DNA from: Thermoanaerobaculia bacterium
Lineage (GTDB): Bacteria > Acidobacteriota > Thermoanaerobaculia > Multivoradales > Multivoraceae
DNA: 64,000 nucleotides
Reading direction: 5' to 3'
Assembly (NCBI GenBank): GCA_022826745.1
Contig: JAJDUI010000009.1
Location: 1-64,000 of the forward strand
Every line of letters starts with the position of its first letter. Position 1 is the first letter of the stretch. Below, piece after piece: positions 20,001-27,762 of the stretch. The translations under genes were made by a program, and so were the position numbers. The notes beneath the pieces are model-generated. The model was not told the DNA's origin and did no database searches. It was given only the letters and a program-made list of their open reading frames with translations.

Positions 20001-20093
20001 GGACTGGGCGGCGGCCGGTACGGTTCCGGCTGCCGCCACGCCGAGGCCTACGGCAGCCAGTAAGGACTGTATGCGTCGAAACCGAGGCCTCAT
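17040..20093 (-). CDS. Oar-like TonB-dependent outer-membrane receptor
   Basis: About 1,017 residues. A signal peptide (LLAAVGLGVAAAGTVPAAAQ) leads to a carboxypeptidase-regulatory-like domain (GIIRGTVRGPDGATVGGAQV), then a plug (TNGRNFFDLTLLTPGA; FGRSAGGFVNVITKSGTNE) and a large barrel that ends in an aromatic residue (IGLRVHF). This is the Oar/CarboxypepD_reg-TonB architecture common in Acidobacteriota. Such receptors take up oligomers or complexed nutrients with energy from TonB. The substrate is unknown. The ATG at 20093 is preferred; a GTG at 20111 in frame would add six residues. It is divergent from the LuxR gene, and its promoter must lie close to that gene's dyad promoter. Confidence 0.88.
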   Translation of the reverse strand: MRPRFRRIQSLLAAVGLGVAAAGTVPAAAQSEATTGIIRGTVRGPDGATVGGAQVLIQHAETGFVTSVQTTATGTFARTLLPLGSYELIVTRDDEGLMERIDGLTLRVGESLNLDIELKEVVAEEITVSTDAYGTPATEDVTTSQRLADEVIEGLPTNGRNFFDLTLLTPGASLSQGPDGDELNISGQRGIFNNFIVDGADFNNSFFGEQRGGQRPAFTFNQDAIQEMVVINQGATAEFGRSAGGFVNVITKSGTNELEGTMHTFRQWDGISTEHPSGEAAKPDFSRLQYGFTLGGPIRRERVFFFGAYDEQDASETKQLVRGVAGPANLARLDRFLRNRWPGLFDDEFGPIERTDDNRALIAKLDLNLSESHQASVKYNYTWSEQENGTFDVDSWGLSANGIEQDYSHAVNLSLRSLLSNRTSNELRLQWAREHRPRRYGGPLQPGVEPPPQPPYRVLGGRPFPDIAMDFADGFRIGLPFFLPIGADAADDRQQLVDNVSTLLGDHLVKAGIEANRTGIAQQFLGFGNSRYIFDSVDGFINFVEQGNGYVTCSDGSSSAAGACPQGAEITGPVLLYLQAATVPGIPPEDLGRQAFDVDEVALFLQDTWQASDRVVLNLGLRWEGTWNPDPLIEPENTYFAPYLDDPRFPSDGTIPDDLDNFQPRLGMVWDASGDGSNVLRLNAGSYVSRIPSLVLAGPRTTNGAFQQVLFRSSAASPALGAVPSIDEQIDGSDTLPFLPDITVVDRDLELPETWSFGAGYERRLGRGLTAELAYQHARTDELFRFVDRNHLAFGSPFGIGTHPGGGGINALNNTESSARSRYDGFTATLRGRDAFDGLLTFEVNYTFSRDRSDDDNERDPFTFRYADPTSLGPEFGWSDRDRRHQVAGYLLFALPGEVQFSNVFRYLSASPVSESCADPGQRAAQPSDRICADGRVLQRNTLRRDNDFLTWDIRLSRPFTLRRGVTLEPVFEIFNLTNADNRLDASQGSLLFNFDGTIRSGLGDSRRGQIGLRVHF

Positions 20094-20140
20094 GGCGCCA
20101 ATCGTAGCCACTTCCCCGGCCGAGTGCCGTGCGGATTCGT

Positions 20141-20186
20141 CCCCTCAGTTTTGAGGGCGTCGGGCCTGCGGACATCACGGTACAAT
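20141..20186 (+). promoter_or_regulatory. Dyad promoter 1, ahead of LuxR regulator 1
   Basis: The dyad CCCTCA-GTTT-TGAGGG lies at 20142-20157 and a -10-like TACAAT at 20181-20186. The -35 region is poor, so an activator is probably needed. The dyad centre falls about 43 bases before the predicted start. This is one of four copies in the window; the shared block continues as GCGTCGGGCC after the dyad. Confidence 0.65.
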
Positions 20187-20250
20187 CACGCAACATCTGA
20201 CCAACGTGACGAAAGCGAGTTCAAGCCGTGACGAACGGTGACGAAGAGGG

Positions 20251-21414
20251 ATGGCGAATCCCCTCGGAGTAGCCGCTCAACTGAAGTCATGCGTAGCCAC
20301 CCTGCAGGAGGCTGCGTTCGACGAGGACCGCTGGGCGGCCGCTTCCCGATCCATCGACGACGCCTGCGGGCTCCTTAGCAGCCATCTTGTTGTGCTGGCC
20401 GGGCGGCACTCTGTCCCGGAGTTCCGCTTCAGCCGAGCCCTGATTCGCGGTGAAGCCGTAGCGGAGGTCGAACGGATCTACGTCGAGGAGTACGCGTTTC
20501 GGGATGAGCGCGTGCCCAGGGTACGAGACCTGCCGAACGCGCGCCTAGTCCACAACCGCGAGATATACACCGCCCAGGAGCGCAGAACCTCGGCTGTCTA
20601 CAGCAGCTTCCTGCCTCGGGTCGGTTCCAACAACCAGTTGAACGTGCGCCTCGACGGACTGCACGACACCGACATCGTATGGGTCGTGACCAAGCCGGCC
20701 GACCGTGACTGGACCTCGGAGCAAGCGGCCTTCCTGGAGCGTCTCCTTCCGCACGTGGCTCACTTCGTCCGTGTCCGTCAGGCGTTGGCGGCGGCGGATG
20801 CCCGGGATTCCTCGCTCGCGGGGTTGATTGAGAGGGCAGGCCTGGGGGTGCTCTTCCTGGACCGGCAAGGCCGCGTGCTGGAAGTGAATCCTCGCGGCCG
20901 CGCCCTGCTCTCGTTCGGCCACTGTCTAGCGGAGAGTGACGGGCGGTTGCGGGCCTCATGGCGTGGCGACGACGCCCGGCTGGGCCGGTTGCTCTCCGCT
21001 TGCTGCGAAGACGGCGTCGGCGGCACGATGACCCTCCGGTCCGCCGGCAACGGCGCCGGGGCCGGCCCGCTGGTGCTCCATGCCTGTCCCGTTCCGCCCG
21101 ATCTGACCAGTTTCGACACCCGTGGCATCGCCGCGCAGGTGCTCCTGACCGAGCCGGAAGCCGGCCCCACGGTCGACCCCCGTCTCGTGGCGGAGGCCTA
21201 CGACCTGACGCGTACCGAAAGTCAGGTGGCGGCTCTACTGGCGGAGGGCCGCACGGTCGGCGAGATTGTCGCGTCCACCGGCCGCAAGGAGAGCACGGTC
21301 CGCTGGCACGTGCGGAACCTCCACTCGAAGCTCGGCGTGCACCGCCAGGCGGACCTCGTGCGCCTCGTACTGGCGACGGCCGTCGGTGCGACTCAGTTCA
21401 ACGGCGAGGAATGA
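20251..21414 (+). CDS. LuxR-type regulator 1 with a sensor domain
   Basis: 387 residues. The first ~180 residues form a GAF/autoinducer-type sensory region that I cannot name precisely. It is followed by a PAS-like segment (GLGVLFLDRQGRVLEVNPRG, about 195-215) and a C-terminal LuxR/GerE HTH (LTRTESQVAALLAEG ... STVRWHVRNLHSKLGV). No receiver domain and no LuxI homologue is nearby. A dyad promoter lies about 60 bases downstream of the divergent receptor's start, ahead of this gene, so it probably regulates itself. The paralogue downstream starts 10 bases after the stop, giving a two-gene operon. The ligand is unknown. Confidence 0.85.
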   Translation: MANPLGVAAQLKSCVATLQEAAFDEDRWAAASRSIDDACGLLSSHLVVLAGRHSVPEFRFSRALIRGEAVAEVERIYVEEYAFRDERVPRVRDLPNARLVHNREIYTAQERRTSAVYSSFLPRVGSNNQLNVRLDGLHDTDIVWVVTKPADRDWTSEQAAFLERLLPHVAHFVRVRQALAAADARDSSLAGLIERAGLGVLFLDRQGRVLEVNPRGRALLSFGHCLAESDGRLRASWRGDDARLGRLLSACCEDGVGGTMTLRSAGNGAGAGPLVLHACPVPPDLTSFDTRGIAAQVLLTEPEAGPTVDPRLVAEAYDLTRTESQVAALLAEGRTVGEIVASTGRKESTVRWHVRNLHSKLGVHRQADLVRLVLATAVGATQFNGEE

Positions 21415-21424
21415 AGCCGGCTCC

Positions 21425-22549
21425 ATGGACAAGATCGTTGGCCTCCTGCAAGAAGCGGTTTTCGACGAAAGTCGCTGGACGAATCTGGCCTCCTCGATCG
21501 ACAGTGCCTGCGGGTTGACCGGGACCCAGCTGGTCGTGGCTCCCGATGCGAACGGCTCGGTCCCGGACTTCCACTTCGGTCGAGCGCTGATACGCGGCGA
21601 GCCGCGAGAAGATCTGGAACTCGAGTACATCGAACGGTACAGGCACCGGGACGAGCGTTTACCTCGGATGCGGGCGATGAGCCTGGGAAGGCTGTACCAC
21701 AACACGGACCTGCTTACGGAGAGCGAGCAGAAGACGTCACCCGTGTATGCCGGCTTCATCCCGCGCTTCTGCAGCAACGATCAGTTGAACGTGCGTGTTC
21801 GCGGCCACAGGGGCACGAACATCTTCTGGTGCCTCAGCCGACCGATGGACGGCGGCGGCTGGTCGTTCGAGAACGTGGAGCGAATCGGACGGCTGGTGCC
21901 GCATGTCGCGCACTTCGTTCGCGTGCGGCAGGCGTTGGCTGCCGCCGACGCGCGCGGCGATGCCCTGGCGGCTCTGCTGGACCGTACAGGTTTGGGTGTC
22001 CTTCATCTCGACCGCGGCGGCCGGGTGCTGGAAGCGAACGAGCTTGCGCGCCGCGTGTTGGCTGAGGGCGACTGCCTCACGCAGAGGGACGGCCACCTGC
22101 GAGCCTCCGCGCGCCACGAGGACGCGGAACTGGGGCGGCTGCTGACGGCCTGTTGCGAGCGGAACATTGGCGGGTCGATGGCGCTATGGCGTCTCGGCGA
22201 TACACATGCCGATCCCCTGGTTCTGCACGCATGCCCGGTCCCCATCGACCGCGGCAGCTTCGGGGCCGGCGGCGTTGCCGTTCAGGTGCTGCTGACCGAA
22301 CCGGGCTCCGGCCGCCGGGTCGATCCCGGACCCATCGCAGCGGCCCATGGCCTGACGCGAACCGAGGCCAAGGTCGCGGCTCTGCTGGCGGAGGGCCGGA
22401 CGGTCAGTCAGATCGTCGCGTCCACGGGCCGCAAGGAGAGCACCGTGCGCTGGCACGTGAGGAACCTCCACTCAAAGCTCGGCGTGCATCGCCAGACCGA
22501 CCTCGTCCGACTTGTGCTGGCGTCGGCCGTCACGGCGCCGACCGAGTAG
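21425..22549 (+). CDS. LuxR-type regulator 2, tandem paralogue
   Basis: 374 residues from ATG 21425 (MDKIVGLLQEAVFDESRW). It aligns with regulator 1 along its whole length. Both share the QLNVR motif, the LVPHVAHFVRVRQALAAADAR-type linker, a PAS-like segment (GLGVLHLDRGGRVLEANELA) and an almost identical HTH (STGRKESTVRWHVRNLHSKL). The near-identical recognition helix implies both bind the same site, while the sensor halves have drifted, which suggests different inputs or heterodimers. It has no promoter of its own and is read with regulator 1. Confidence 0.85.
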   Translation: MDKIVGLLQEAVFDESRWTNLASSIDSACGLTGTQLVVAPDANGSVPDFHFGRALIRGEPREDLELEYIERYRHRDERLPRMRAMSLGRLYHNTDLLTESEQKTSPVYAGFIPRFCSNDQLNVRVRGHRGTNIFWCLSRPMDGGGWSFENVERIGRLVPHVAHFVRVRQALAAADARGDALAALLDRTGLGVLHLDRGGRVLEANELARRVLAEGDCLTQRDGHLRASARHEDAELGRLLTACCERNIGGSMALWRLGDTHADPLVLHACPVPIDRGSFGAGGVAVQVLLTEPGSGRRVDPGPIAAAHGLTRTEAKVAALLAEGRTVSQIVASTGRKESTVRWHVRNLHSKLGVHRQTDLVRLVLASAVTAPTE

Positions 22550-22607
22550 TGGGCCGGGCTGAACGCCCGCACGCGCCCGGAATCGACAGAGTCCCGGTCG
22601 TGACGGC

Positions 22608-22653
22608 CCCCTCAGTTTTGGTGGCGACGGGCCGCGCGTTCCGGCACTACGGT
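22608..22653 (+). promoter_or_regulatory. Dyad promoter 2, ahead of the HTH-only gene
   Basis: The left arm CCCTCA is intact at 22609-22614 and the right arm is changed to TGGTGG. The downstream block GCGACGGGCC is kept and a -10-like TACGGT sits at 22648-22653. The leader that follows is about 160 bases long. It contains a strong AGGAGG and a possible 14-codon reading frame starting at GTG 22689 and stopping at 22733. Confidence 0.5.
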
Positions 22654-22818
22654 AGGGCCTTGCCCCGAACGGTAGGAGGGAAGGAACCGTGAACTGCCCC
22701 ATCTCGTCGAGTCGCCGGCCGCCGGCCGCCTGAGTCGTGGCCGAGGAGGCCTTGAAGAACGCCAAGTTGTCAATGCCGGTCGCCTCGTTCTTGAGGGCGG
22801 GGCCGGAACGTCGCGACG

Positions 22819-23067
22819 ATGAGAAATCGCGACGGCGTTGATCTGCGAACCCTGGCGAGAAAGTACGGTCTGACGCCCGCTGAACGCAGGGTGGCGGCGC
22901 AATTGGCGCTAGGCCTCACTGTCAGGGAAATCGCAGCGTCCACCGGCCGCCGCGAGAGCACGGTGCGTTGGCATGTCCGAAACCTGCACTCGAAGCTCGG
23001 CGTCCACCGGCAGGCGGACGTGGTGCGGCTGGTGTTGTCAGCGACGAACGCAGGGAAACTGGAGTAG
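22819..23067 (+). CDS. Stand-alone LuxR-type HTH protein
   Basis: 82 residues, consisting almost only of the C-terminal domain of regulators 1 and 2. It begins at the point matching 'VDPRLVAEAYDLT' of regulator 1 and runs through STGRRESTVRWHVRNLHSKL. The sensor and PAS parts are absent. No good Shine-Dalgarno precedes the ATG. It could be a GerE-like small regulator that competes with or works without ligand at the dyad sites, or the relic of a third duplicate. A degraded dyad promoter lies 170-210 bases upstream, which favours it being expressed. Confidence 0.65.
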   Translation: MRNRDGVDLRTLARKYGLTPAERRVAAQLALGLTVREIAASTGRRESTVRWHVRNLHSKLGVHRQADVVRLVLSATNAGKLE

Positions 23068-23295
23068 ACGACCTCAGGGCGCCAACGAGCGCCTAAGGGC
23101 CAGCCGCAAGCCGTCTCGGCCGTTGCTTGTTCCGGTCCTTCCGCCGTTGTTCAACGATCTGGATTTGTTTGAGGTCGGCAAGCGACAATGATAGATTGGT
23201 CATCGTTCGTCGGAGACCCCGCCGGGCCGGTCTTCGCGGTCTCCGACACATCTTGACTCGCGTTGACGCGGCCGCGTTGGGTGGCGGAGGACGTA

Positions 23296-24753
23296 ATGGT
23301 TGTGAAAGAGACCGGCATGGATTCCAGGGAACGCATGGGCGAGGAGATCGCTGCGCTCGCGGCCCGCATCGAGGCCGCGACGTACGAGCTGCTCGTGCTG
23401 ATCCGCGAGTTCGATGAGAAGGAAGGCTGGAACTGCGGCTTCCTCAATTGCGCCCGTTGGCTCTCCTGGCGTATCGGTCTGGCCCCCGGTGCCGCCCGTG
23501 AGCGGGTGAGGGTGGCCAGAGCCCTGGGTGAGTTGCCGCTGATCAGCGAGGCGATGAGGCGGGGCGAACTCTCCTACTCCAAGGTAAGGGCCCTGACCCG
23601 CGTGGCCCGGCCCGACACGGAGAAGGAGTTGCTGGATCTCGGCAAGGCGGGAACGGCGGTCCATGTCGAGCGTGTCGTCAGGGCGTGGCGGAGGATCGAC
23701 CGCACGGTCGAGGCGCGCGAGGACGAGTTGCGTGACGCGTCGAGCTGCGTGACGACCCACATCGACGAGAACGGCATGTTCGTCATCCGGGGGCGTCTGG
23801 CGCCGGAGGCGGGCGAGGTGCTGAGGAAGGCGCTCGATGCCGCTGGCGAGAAGCTCTACGGCGAGCAGGCCGAGCGGCCGGAGGACCGGCCTCCGGCCGG
23901 GAAGGTCCGTGCCGAGGCTCTGGCCCTGGTGGCGGAGAGCGCGCTGAAGGGAGGTCTCGATCCCGGATCGAGCGGCGATCGCTATCAGGTCGTCGTTCAT
24001 GTCAGTGAAGAGGAGCTTGGAGGCCGGCAGTGCGAAGCGAGCGAGTGCCGCTGCTGCGTTCCCGCGGGAACGCAGCAGGCGGTCGAGGTCGGTGGCAGTG
24101 CCGCTCCGGGAAGGAACGGGGACGTTCCCGCGGGAACGCCAGCCGCTTCAGCGGACGGCGGTGCCTGGATCGGCGATTGCCACGTTCGCGTTTCCGCGGA
24201 AACGGCCCGTCGCATCGCCTGCGACGCGGGAAGGGTCGTCATGCGGGAGCGTTCGGGGCAGGTTCTGAGCGTTGGCCGCAAGACCCGGACCATCCCGCCG
24301 CCCATCCGTCGCGCTCTCGAGTTCAGAGACCAGGGCTGTCGCTTCCCCGGGTGCACGTCGCGACACTGCGACGCCCATCACATCGAGCACTGGGCCGACG
24401 GCGGCGAAACGAAGCTCTCGAACCTCGTTCTCCTCTGCCGGCGGCACCACCGCCTGCTCCACGAGGGCGGCTTCAGCGTGCGGATGACCGAAGACGGCGC
24501 CGTGCAGTTCTTTGATCGACGGGGCCGGCCGATCGAGAAGAGCCCGGCGCCGCCTCCCGTCGGCAATGACGCTGCCCGAGAGTTGATCGAAGATCTGGAA
24601 GACGCAGGCATCCTGATCACCGGAAGGGAATCGATCCCCGCCTGGGACGGCCGACCGATGGACCTTCGCTACGTCATGGAATCCCTGTGGCGGCCGCCTC
24701 CGCATCTGGAGGCTGTGGTTGCCCGGGAGAGGGAAGCCGCGCGGGTCGCGTAG
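23296..24753 (+). CDS. DUF222/13E12-type protein with C-terminal HNH nuclease
   Basis: 485 residues from ATG 23296, which has GGAGG five bases upstream. The DUF222 region (about 15-235) includes WLSWRIGLAPGAARERVRVA. The C-terminal HNH motif reads CRFPGCTSRHCDAHHIEHW, then LSNLVLLCRRHHRLLHEGG, with zinc cysteines and the H-N-H residues present. The linker (about 250-305) holds two VPAGT units encoded by near-identical palindromes, and a third related palindrome encodes VSAET at the edge of the conserved domain. Proteins of this type are abundant, often multicopy, and of unknown role; nuclease activity is predicted. A strong hairpin overlaps the stop codon. Confidence 0.85.
   Translation: MVVKETGMDSRERMGEEIAALAARIEAATYELLVLIREFDEKEGWNCGFLNCARWLSWRIGLAPGAARERVRVARALGELPLISEAMRRGELSYSKVRALTRVARPDTEKELLDLGKAGTAVHVERVVRAWRRIDRTVEAREDELRDASSCVTTHIDENGMFVIRGRLAPEAGEVLRKALDAAGEKLYGEQAERPEDRPPAGKVRAEALALVAESALKGGLDPGSSGDRYQVVVHVSEEELGGRQCEASECRCCVPAGTQQAVEVGGSAAPGRNGDVPAGTPAASADGGAWIGDCHVRVSAETARRIACDAGRVVMRERSGQVLSVGRKTRTIPPPIRRALEFRDQGCRFPGCTSRHCDAHHIEHWADGGETKLSNLVLLCRRHHRLLHEGGFSVRMTEDGAVQFFDRRGRPIEKSPAPPPVGNDAARELIEDLEDAGILITGRESIPAWDGRPMDLRYVMESLWRPPPHLEAVVAREREAARVA
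24056..24204 (+). repeat. Three palindromes inside the HNH gene
   Basis: GCGTTCCCGCGGGAACGC at 24056-24073 is an 18-bp perfect palindrome. CGTTCCCGCGGGAACG at 24123-24138 repeats it. CGTTTCCGCGGAAACG at 24189-24204 is a diverged perfect palindrome. All are read in the same frame (VPAGT, VPAGT, VSAET). Confidence 0.85.
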
Positions 24754-24792
24754 GCGAGCCTGAATCGAGGCCCGGGAATCCGGGCTCGCCTA
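24751..24792 (+). terminator. Long hairpin at the end of the HNH gene
   Basis: TAGGCGAGCC (24751-24760, including the stop codon) pairs perfectly with GGCTCGCCTA (24783-24792). An inner CCCGG/CCGGG pair shortens the loop. There is no T tract. It probably terminates or protects the transcript ahead of the next dyad promoter. Confidence 0.55.
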
Positions 24793-24889
24793 AACCGGGA
24801 AGCTCTCGCGACGCCCGTCGTGAGGCGGGTGCTCCCTGCATGTCCGCGCGGCGCAGACGCTGCGGACTCCCACAGAAACTGCGTGGTTT

Positions 24890-24934
24890 CCCCTCAGTTC
24901 TGAGGGCGACAAGCCTCCTGCCCGTGGCTAGCGT
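24890..24934 (+). promoter_or_regulatory. Dyad promoter 3, ahead of the secreted fibronectin-like gene
   Basis: The dyad CCCTCA-GTTC-TGAGGG is perfect at 24891-24906, followed by CGACAAGCC and a -10-like TAGCGT at 24929-24934. Block and spacing match promoter 4 at 29759 closely. The predicted leader is about 90 bases. Confidence 0.65.
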
Positions 24935-25033
24935 GACTCAGCGATTGGGCTTCATAGCCCGAGACGAGCAGTGTTTCGGTTGATGCCGAAAGGAGGGGAT
25001 GCCAGTGAAGTCACGCGACCGGGAGGATGGCAG

Positions 25034-27589
25034 ATGATGAGTTCGAGTGGAGTCTGGATGGTCGACCTGAGTGATCGCACTGCGCGTTCTCGCGTGCGGA
25101 AGCCGCTGCGCACGGGGCTACCTGGAGCAGTGGCGATTGCGGCGGGGGCAATGGTGTTCTCGTCGGCGGCCGCAGCGCAGGCGCCGCCGGAGCCGCCCGC
25201 TTCGTGCGCAAGCGTGTCGGTCGAGTCGCTCGACATATGGGATGACCGCATAGAGATCGTGACAATGCCGGACTCCGTGGAGTTCGGTTGGAACGCGCCT
25301 GAAGACGGGCTCGACTATTGGGGGCCCTTGGCCGAGTCGAACAACTCATGGGTTCTCTGCTTGCCGACGGTGCCCGGATTGACCAGCTCCTACGTGGCGC
25401 TCGACAGGTGGCATGTTTGGCCGCTGACGACTGTCTTCGACGGGCTGGTGCCGTTCGCGGGGCTGGACCACGAAGTGTCGACTGAAGCCATGGTGATCAG
25501 AGGGTTGGCTCCGGGTATCGACTACTGGGTCAGGTACGTCTACATTCGCATCGTCTTTGACGAAGAGGGGACAGCCGTAGGCGAGCCGGCCTTAACGAAC
25601 TGGATTCACTTCCGGCTCGAAGGGCCGTTGCAGTTGCCGGCTCCCGTGAACGTGCACGGGGCGGGCCTATGGGGGCCGCGGCGGTTGGCGTCGAACGAGA
25701 TCGCGGTGTACTGGTCGGCGTTCGCCGGTGGCGGAGTCGTCGAGTCCTTCCAGGTTCGTTCGAAGGAAGCCACGAGTGCCAACTGGAGCGACTGGTCGGA
25801 GGTTCCGGGCGGGCCGGAAGCCAGATGGCACACGTTGGATGGTCTGACTCCCGGAACTCGGTACACCTTTGAAGTGAGGGGGATCAACTCGGCGGGCGCA
25901 GGTGCGCCAACCCGCGTCGTGGGAGTGCCTCGACCGGACTCGCGCACATTCGATGCGCCATGCCCTCTGGATGACCGGCTCGGCGAGCCCTCGGCAGTTC
26001 ACAACGAGAAGGTCTGGATGGCGAGGCAGGAGGAAGAGTCCTTTCGTGCGACCTCCTCCGGGACGGCCGCACTCTTCGGCTGGTTCGTCGACGGCGAACC
26101 GACTCCGGAGTCGGTCGAGTACAACGTGTGTCGACCGGTCTTCCCTGGCTCGAGCCGGTACCGTGTCGAGAGTGCGATGCGGAGTCCTGAGGATCTGGGT
26201 TTTGTCGGACGACTCCGTGCCGACGAAGGCTACGCCGTCGCGCTGGACGGGCTTGCGCAGGAGGACCAGTACTGGATTCAGGCGGTCCATCAGCCATCGT
26301 CGGATGAAGGAGGCGAAGTCGAGGTCACGACCTGGATCCGCGTCGACGAAGCGTATTGGCGCTTCGAGGTGAACCGGGCGCGCACTCTCCCCTACTGGGA
26401 CCACCGGCTTCCGGCGTTCGAGCGGCGGATGGGTTACGAGTCCTTTCCGGGCATCCTGGAGACGTTCGGTGGTAACGTTCCCTTGCGCGCGCCGGCCGCA
26501 CCGAGCACCGTGAGGGCCTCGGAACAGTCATCGGACAGCGCGGTTCTTCGATGGGAGCCCTCCACGGCTGGCGGCAGGGTAGAGGAGTGGCAATACCGGA
26601 CTGCCAGGGAGTCAGGCGGCGGATGGACCCGATGGCGAGCCATGCCCGGCGAGGCGGATCGCCTCACCCATGTCGTGGATGGCTTGACTCCCGGAGAGCG
26701 CTACACGTTCGAAGTCCGTGGTGCGAACAGCGAGACCGCTGGAGCGTCGACGACCGACTCCCTCCAACTCTCGACGGAACCCCCTTCCGGTTGTAGCGAA
26801 GCCGCTGGGTCTACGGCCGAAGTCAGCGCCGTCTGCCTGGGCGGCGGTCGCTTCCGCTTCGAGGCAACGTGGGAGTCCCAGCATGACGGCCGCCGAGGCG
26901 CGGCGCAGATGCGCCGGTTGACGGAAAGCACGGGCGTGGCCACCTTCTTCGACACGGACAACGTCGAACTCGTGTTCAAGGTCCTCGACGGCAGGGAGGC
27001 GAACGGCAACCACTGGGTCTTCTACGGCGGGATGACGGACCTCGGATACACGCTGACCGTGACCGATACGCAGACCGGCGAAGTCAAGAGCTACCGGAAC
27101 GAACCGGGCAGCACATGCGGCGGCGGCGACACGACCGCGTTCGGCGCGGCCAGCGCCTCGTCGGCGACGGCGGGCGGCTTCGGGTCGATCGGGCTCTTCT
27201 CAGCCCGGACGGCGACGCCGTGGGCCAGATCGGTACAAGCGGCTCTCGGCTGTCCCGGAGATGCACTGTGCCTGGCCGGCGGACGGTTCGACGCAACCGT
27301 GGAGTACACGAATCCGGCCACTGGACTCGTCGGAAGCGGCCGTCCGATGCTCGGAACCGACAACACAGGCTACATGACCTTCTTCTCGCCCGACAACGTC
27401 GAACTGGCGATCAAGGTGCTGGACGGGCGGGCCTTCAACGACTCCTACTGGGTGTTCGCGACTGGACTCACGGATGTGGACTACACGGTCACGGTCAAGG
27501 ACATGCTCGGTGGGGACGTGAAGACCTACGACAGTCAGGACGCGGATTCCTTCTGCACGTTGCAAGACCTAGAGGCGTTCCCGCAGTGA
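25034..27589 (+). CDS. Secreted fibronectin-III-like protein with two C-terminal Cys modules
   Basis: About 851 residues from ATG 25034, with GGGAGG seven bases upstream. A long signal sequence (GAVAIAAGAMVFSSAAAAQA) precedes a repeating plan: an unnamed beta-type unit (about 55-195, 'FGWNAPEDG'), an FN3 domain (about 200-300, ending LTPGTRYTFEVRG), a second such unit (about 320-460, 'FGWFVDGEP'), and a second FN3 (about 485-582, LTPGERYTFEVRG). Two copies of a Cys-bounded module follow (about 587-704 and 736-851), each with FF(D/S)xDNVEL..KVLDGR and a 'YT.TV.D' strand. I associate that module with secreted acidobacterial proteins. Surface adhesion or matrix function is likely; no catalytic residues are seen. 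It is driven by a dyad promoter. Confidence 0.82.
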   Translation: MMSSSGVWMVDLSDRTARSRVRKPLRTGLPGAVAIAAGAMVFSSAAAAQAPPEPPASCASVSVESLDIWDDRIEIVTMPDSVEFGWNAPEDGLDYWGPLAESNNSWVLCLPTVPGLTSSYVALDRWHVWPLTTVFDGLVPFAGLDHEVSTEAMVIRGLAPGIDYWVRYVYIRIVFDEEGTAVGEPALTNWIHFRLEGPLQLPAPVNVHGAGLWGPRRLASNEIAVYWSAFAGGGVVESFQVRSKEATSANWSDWSEVPGGPEARWHTLDGLTPGTRYTFEVRGINSAGAGAPTRVVGVPRPDSRTFDAPCPLDDRLGEPSAVHNEKVWMARQEEESFRATSSGTAALFGWFVDGEPTPESVEYNVCRPVFPGSSRYRVESAMRSPEDLGFVGRLRADEGYAVALDGLAQEDQYWIQAVHQPSSDEGGEVEVTTWIRVDEAYWRFEVNRARTLPYWDHRLPAFERRMGYESFPGILETFGGNVPLRAPAAPSTVRASEQSSDSAVLRWEPSTAGGRVEEWQYRTARESGGGWTRWRAMPGEADRLTHVVDGLTPGERYTFEVRGANSETAGASTTDSLQLSTEPPSGCSEAAGSTAEVSAVCLGGGRFRFEATWESQHDGRRGAAQMRRLTESTGVATFFDTDNVELVFKVLDGREANGNHWVFYGGMTDLGYTLTVTDTQTGEVKSYRNEPGSTCGGGDTTAFGAASASSATAGGFGSIGLFSARTATPWARSVQAALGCPGDALCLAGGRFDATVEYTNPATGLVGSGRPMLGTDNTGYMTFFSPDNVELAIKVLDGRAFNDSYWVFATGLTDVDYTVTVKDMLGGDVKTYDSQDADSFCTLQDLEAFPQ

Positions 27590-27762
27590 AGATGAATCAC
27601 CAGCGGCCCTGCGCTCTGACTGAGCCTCGACGAGCCCGGTTCGCCTCTTCCCTGCTCGCCCTTCAACCTCTACCACGCTCGTCCTCGGGTAGCTCTTGGC
27701 AAGATTGGCGAATGGTCGGAGATGTTCCATCCGCCAAGCGCAGCAACGGGATGGGATAGCCC

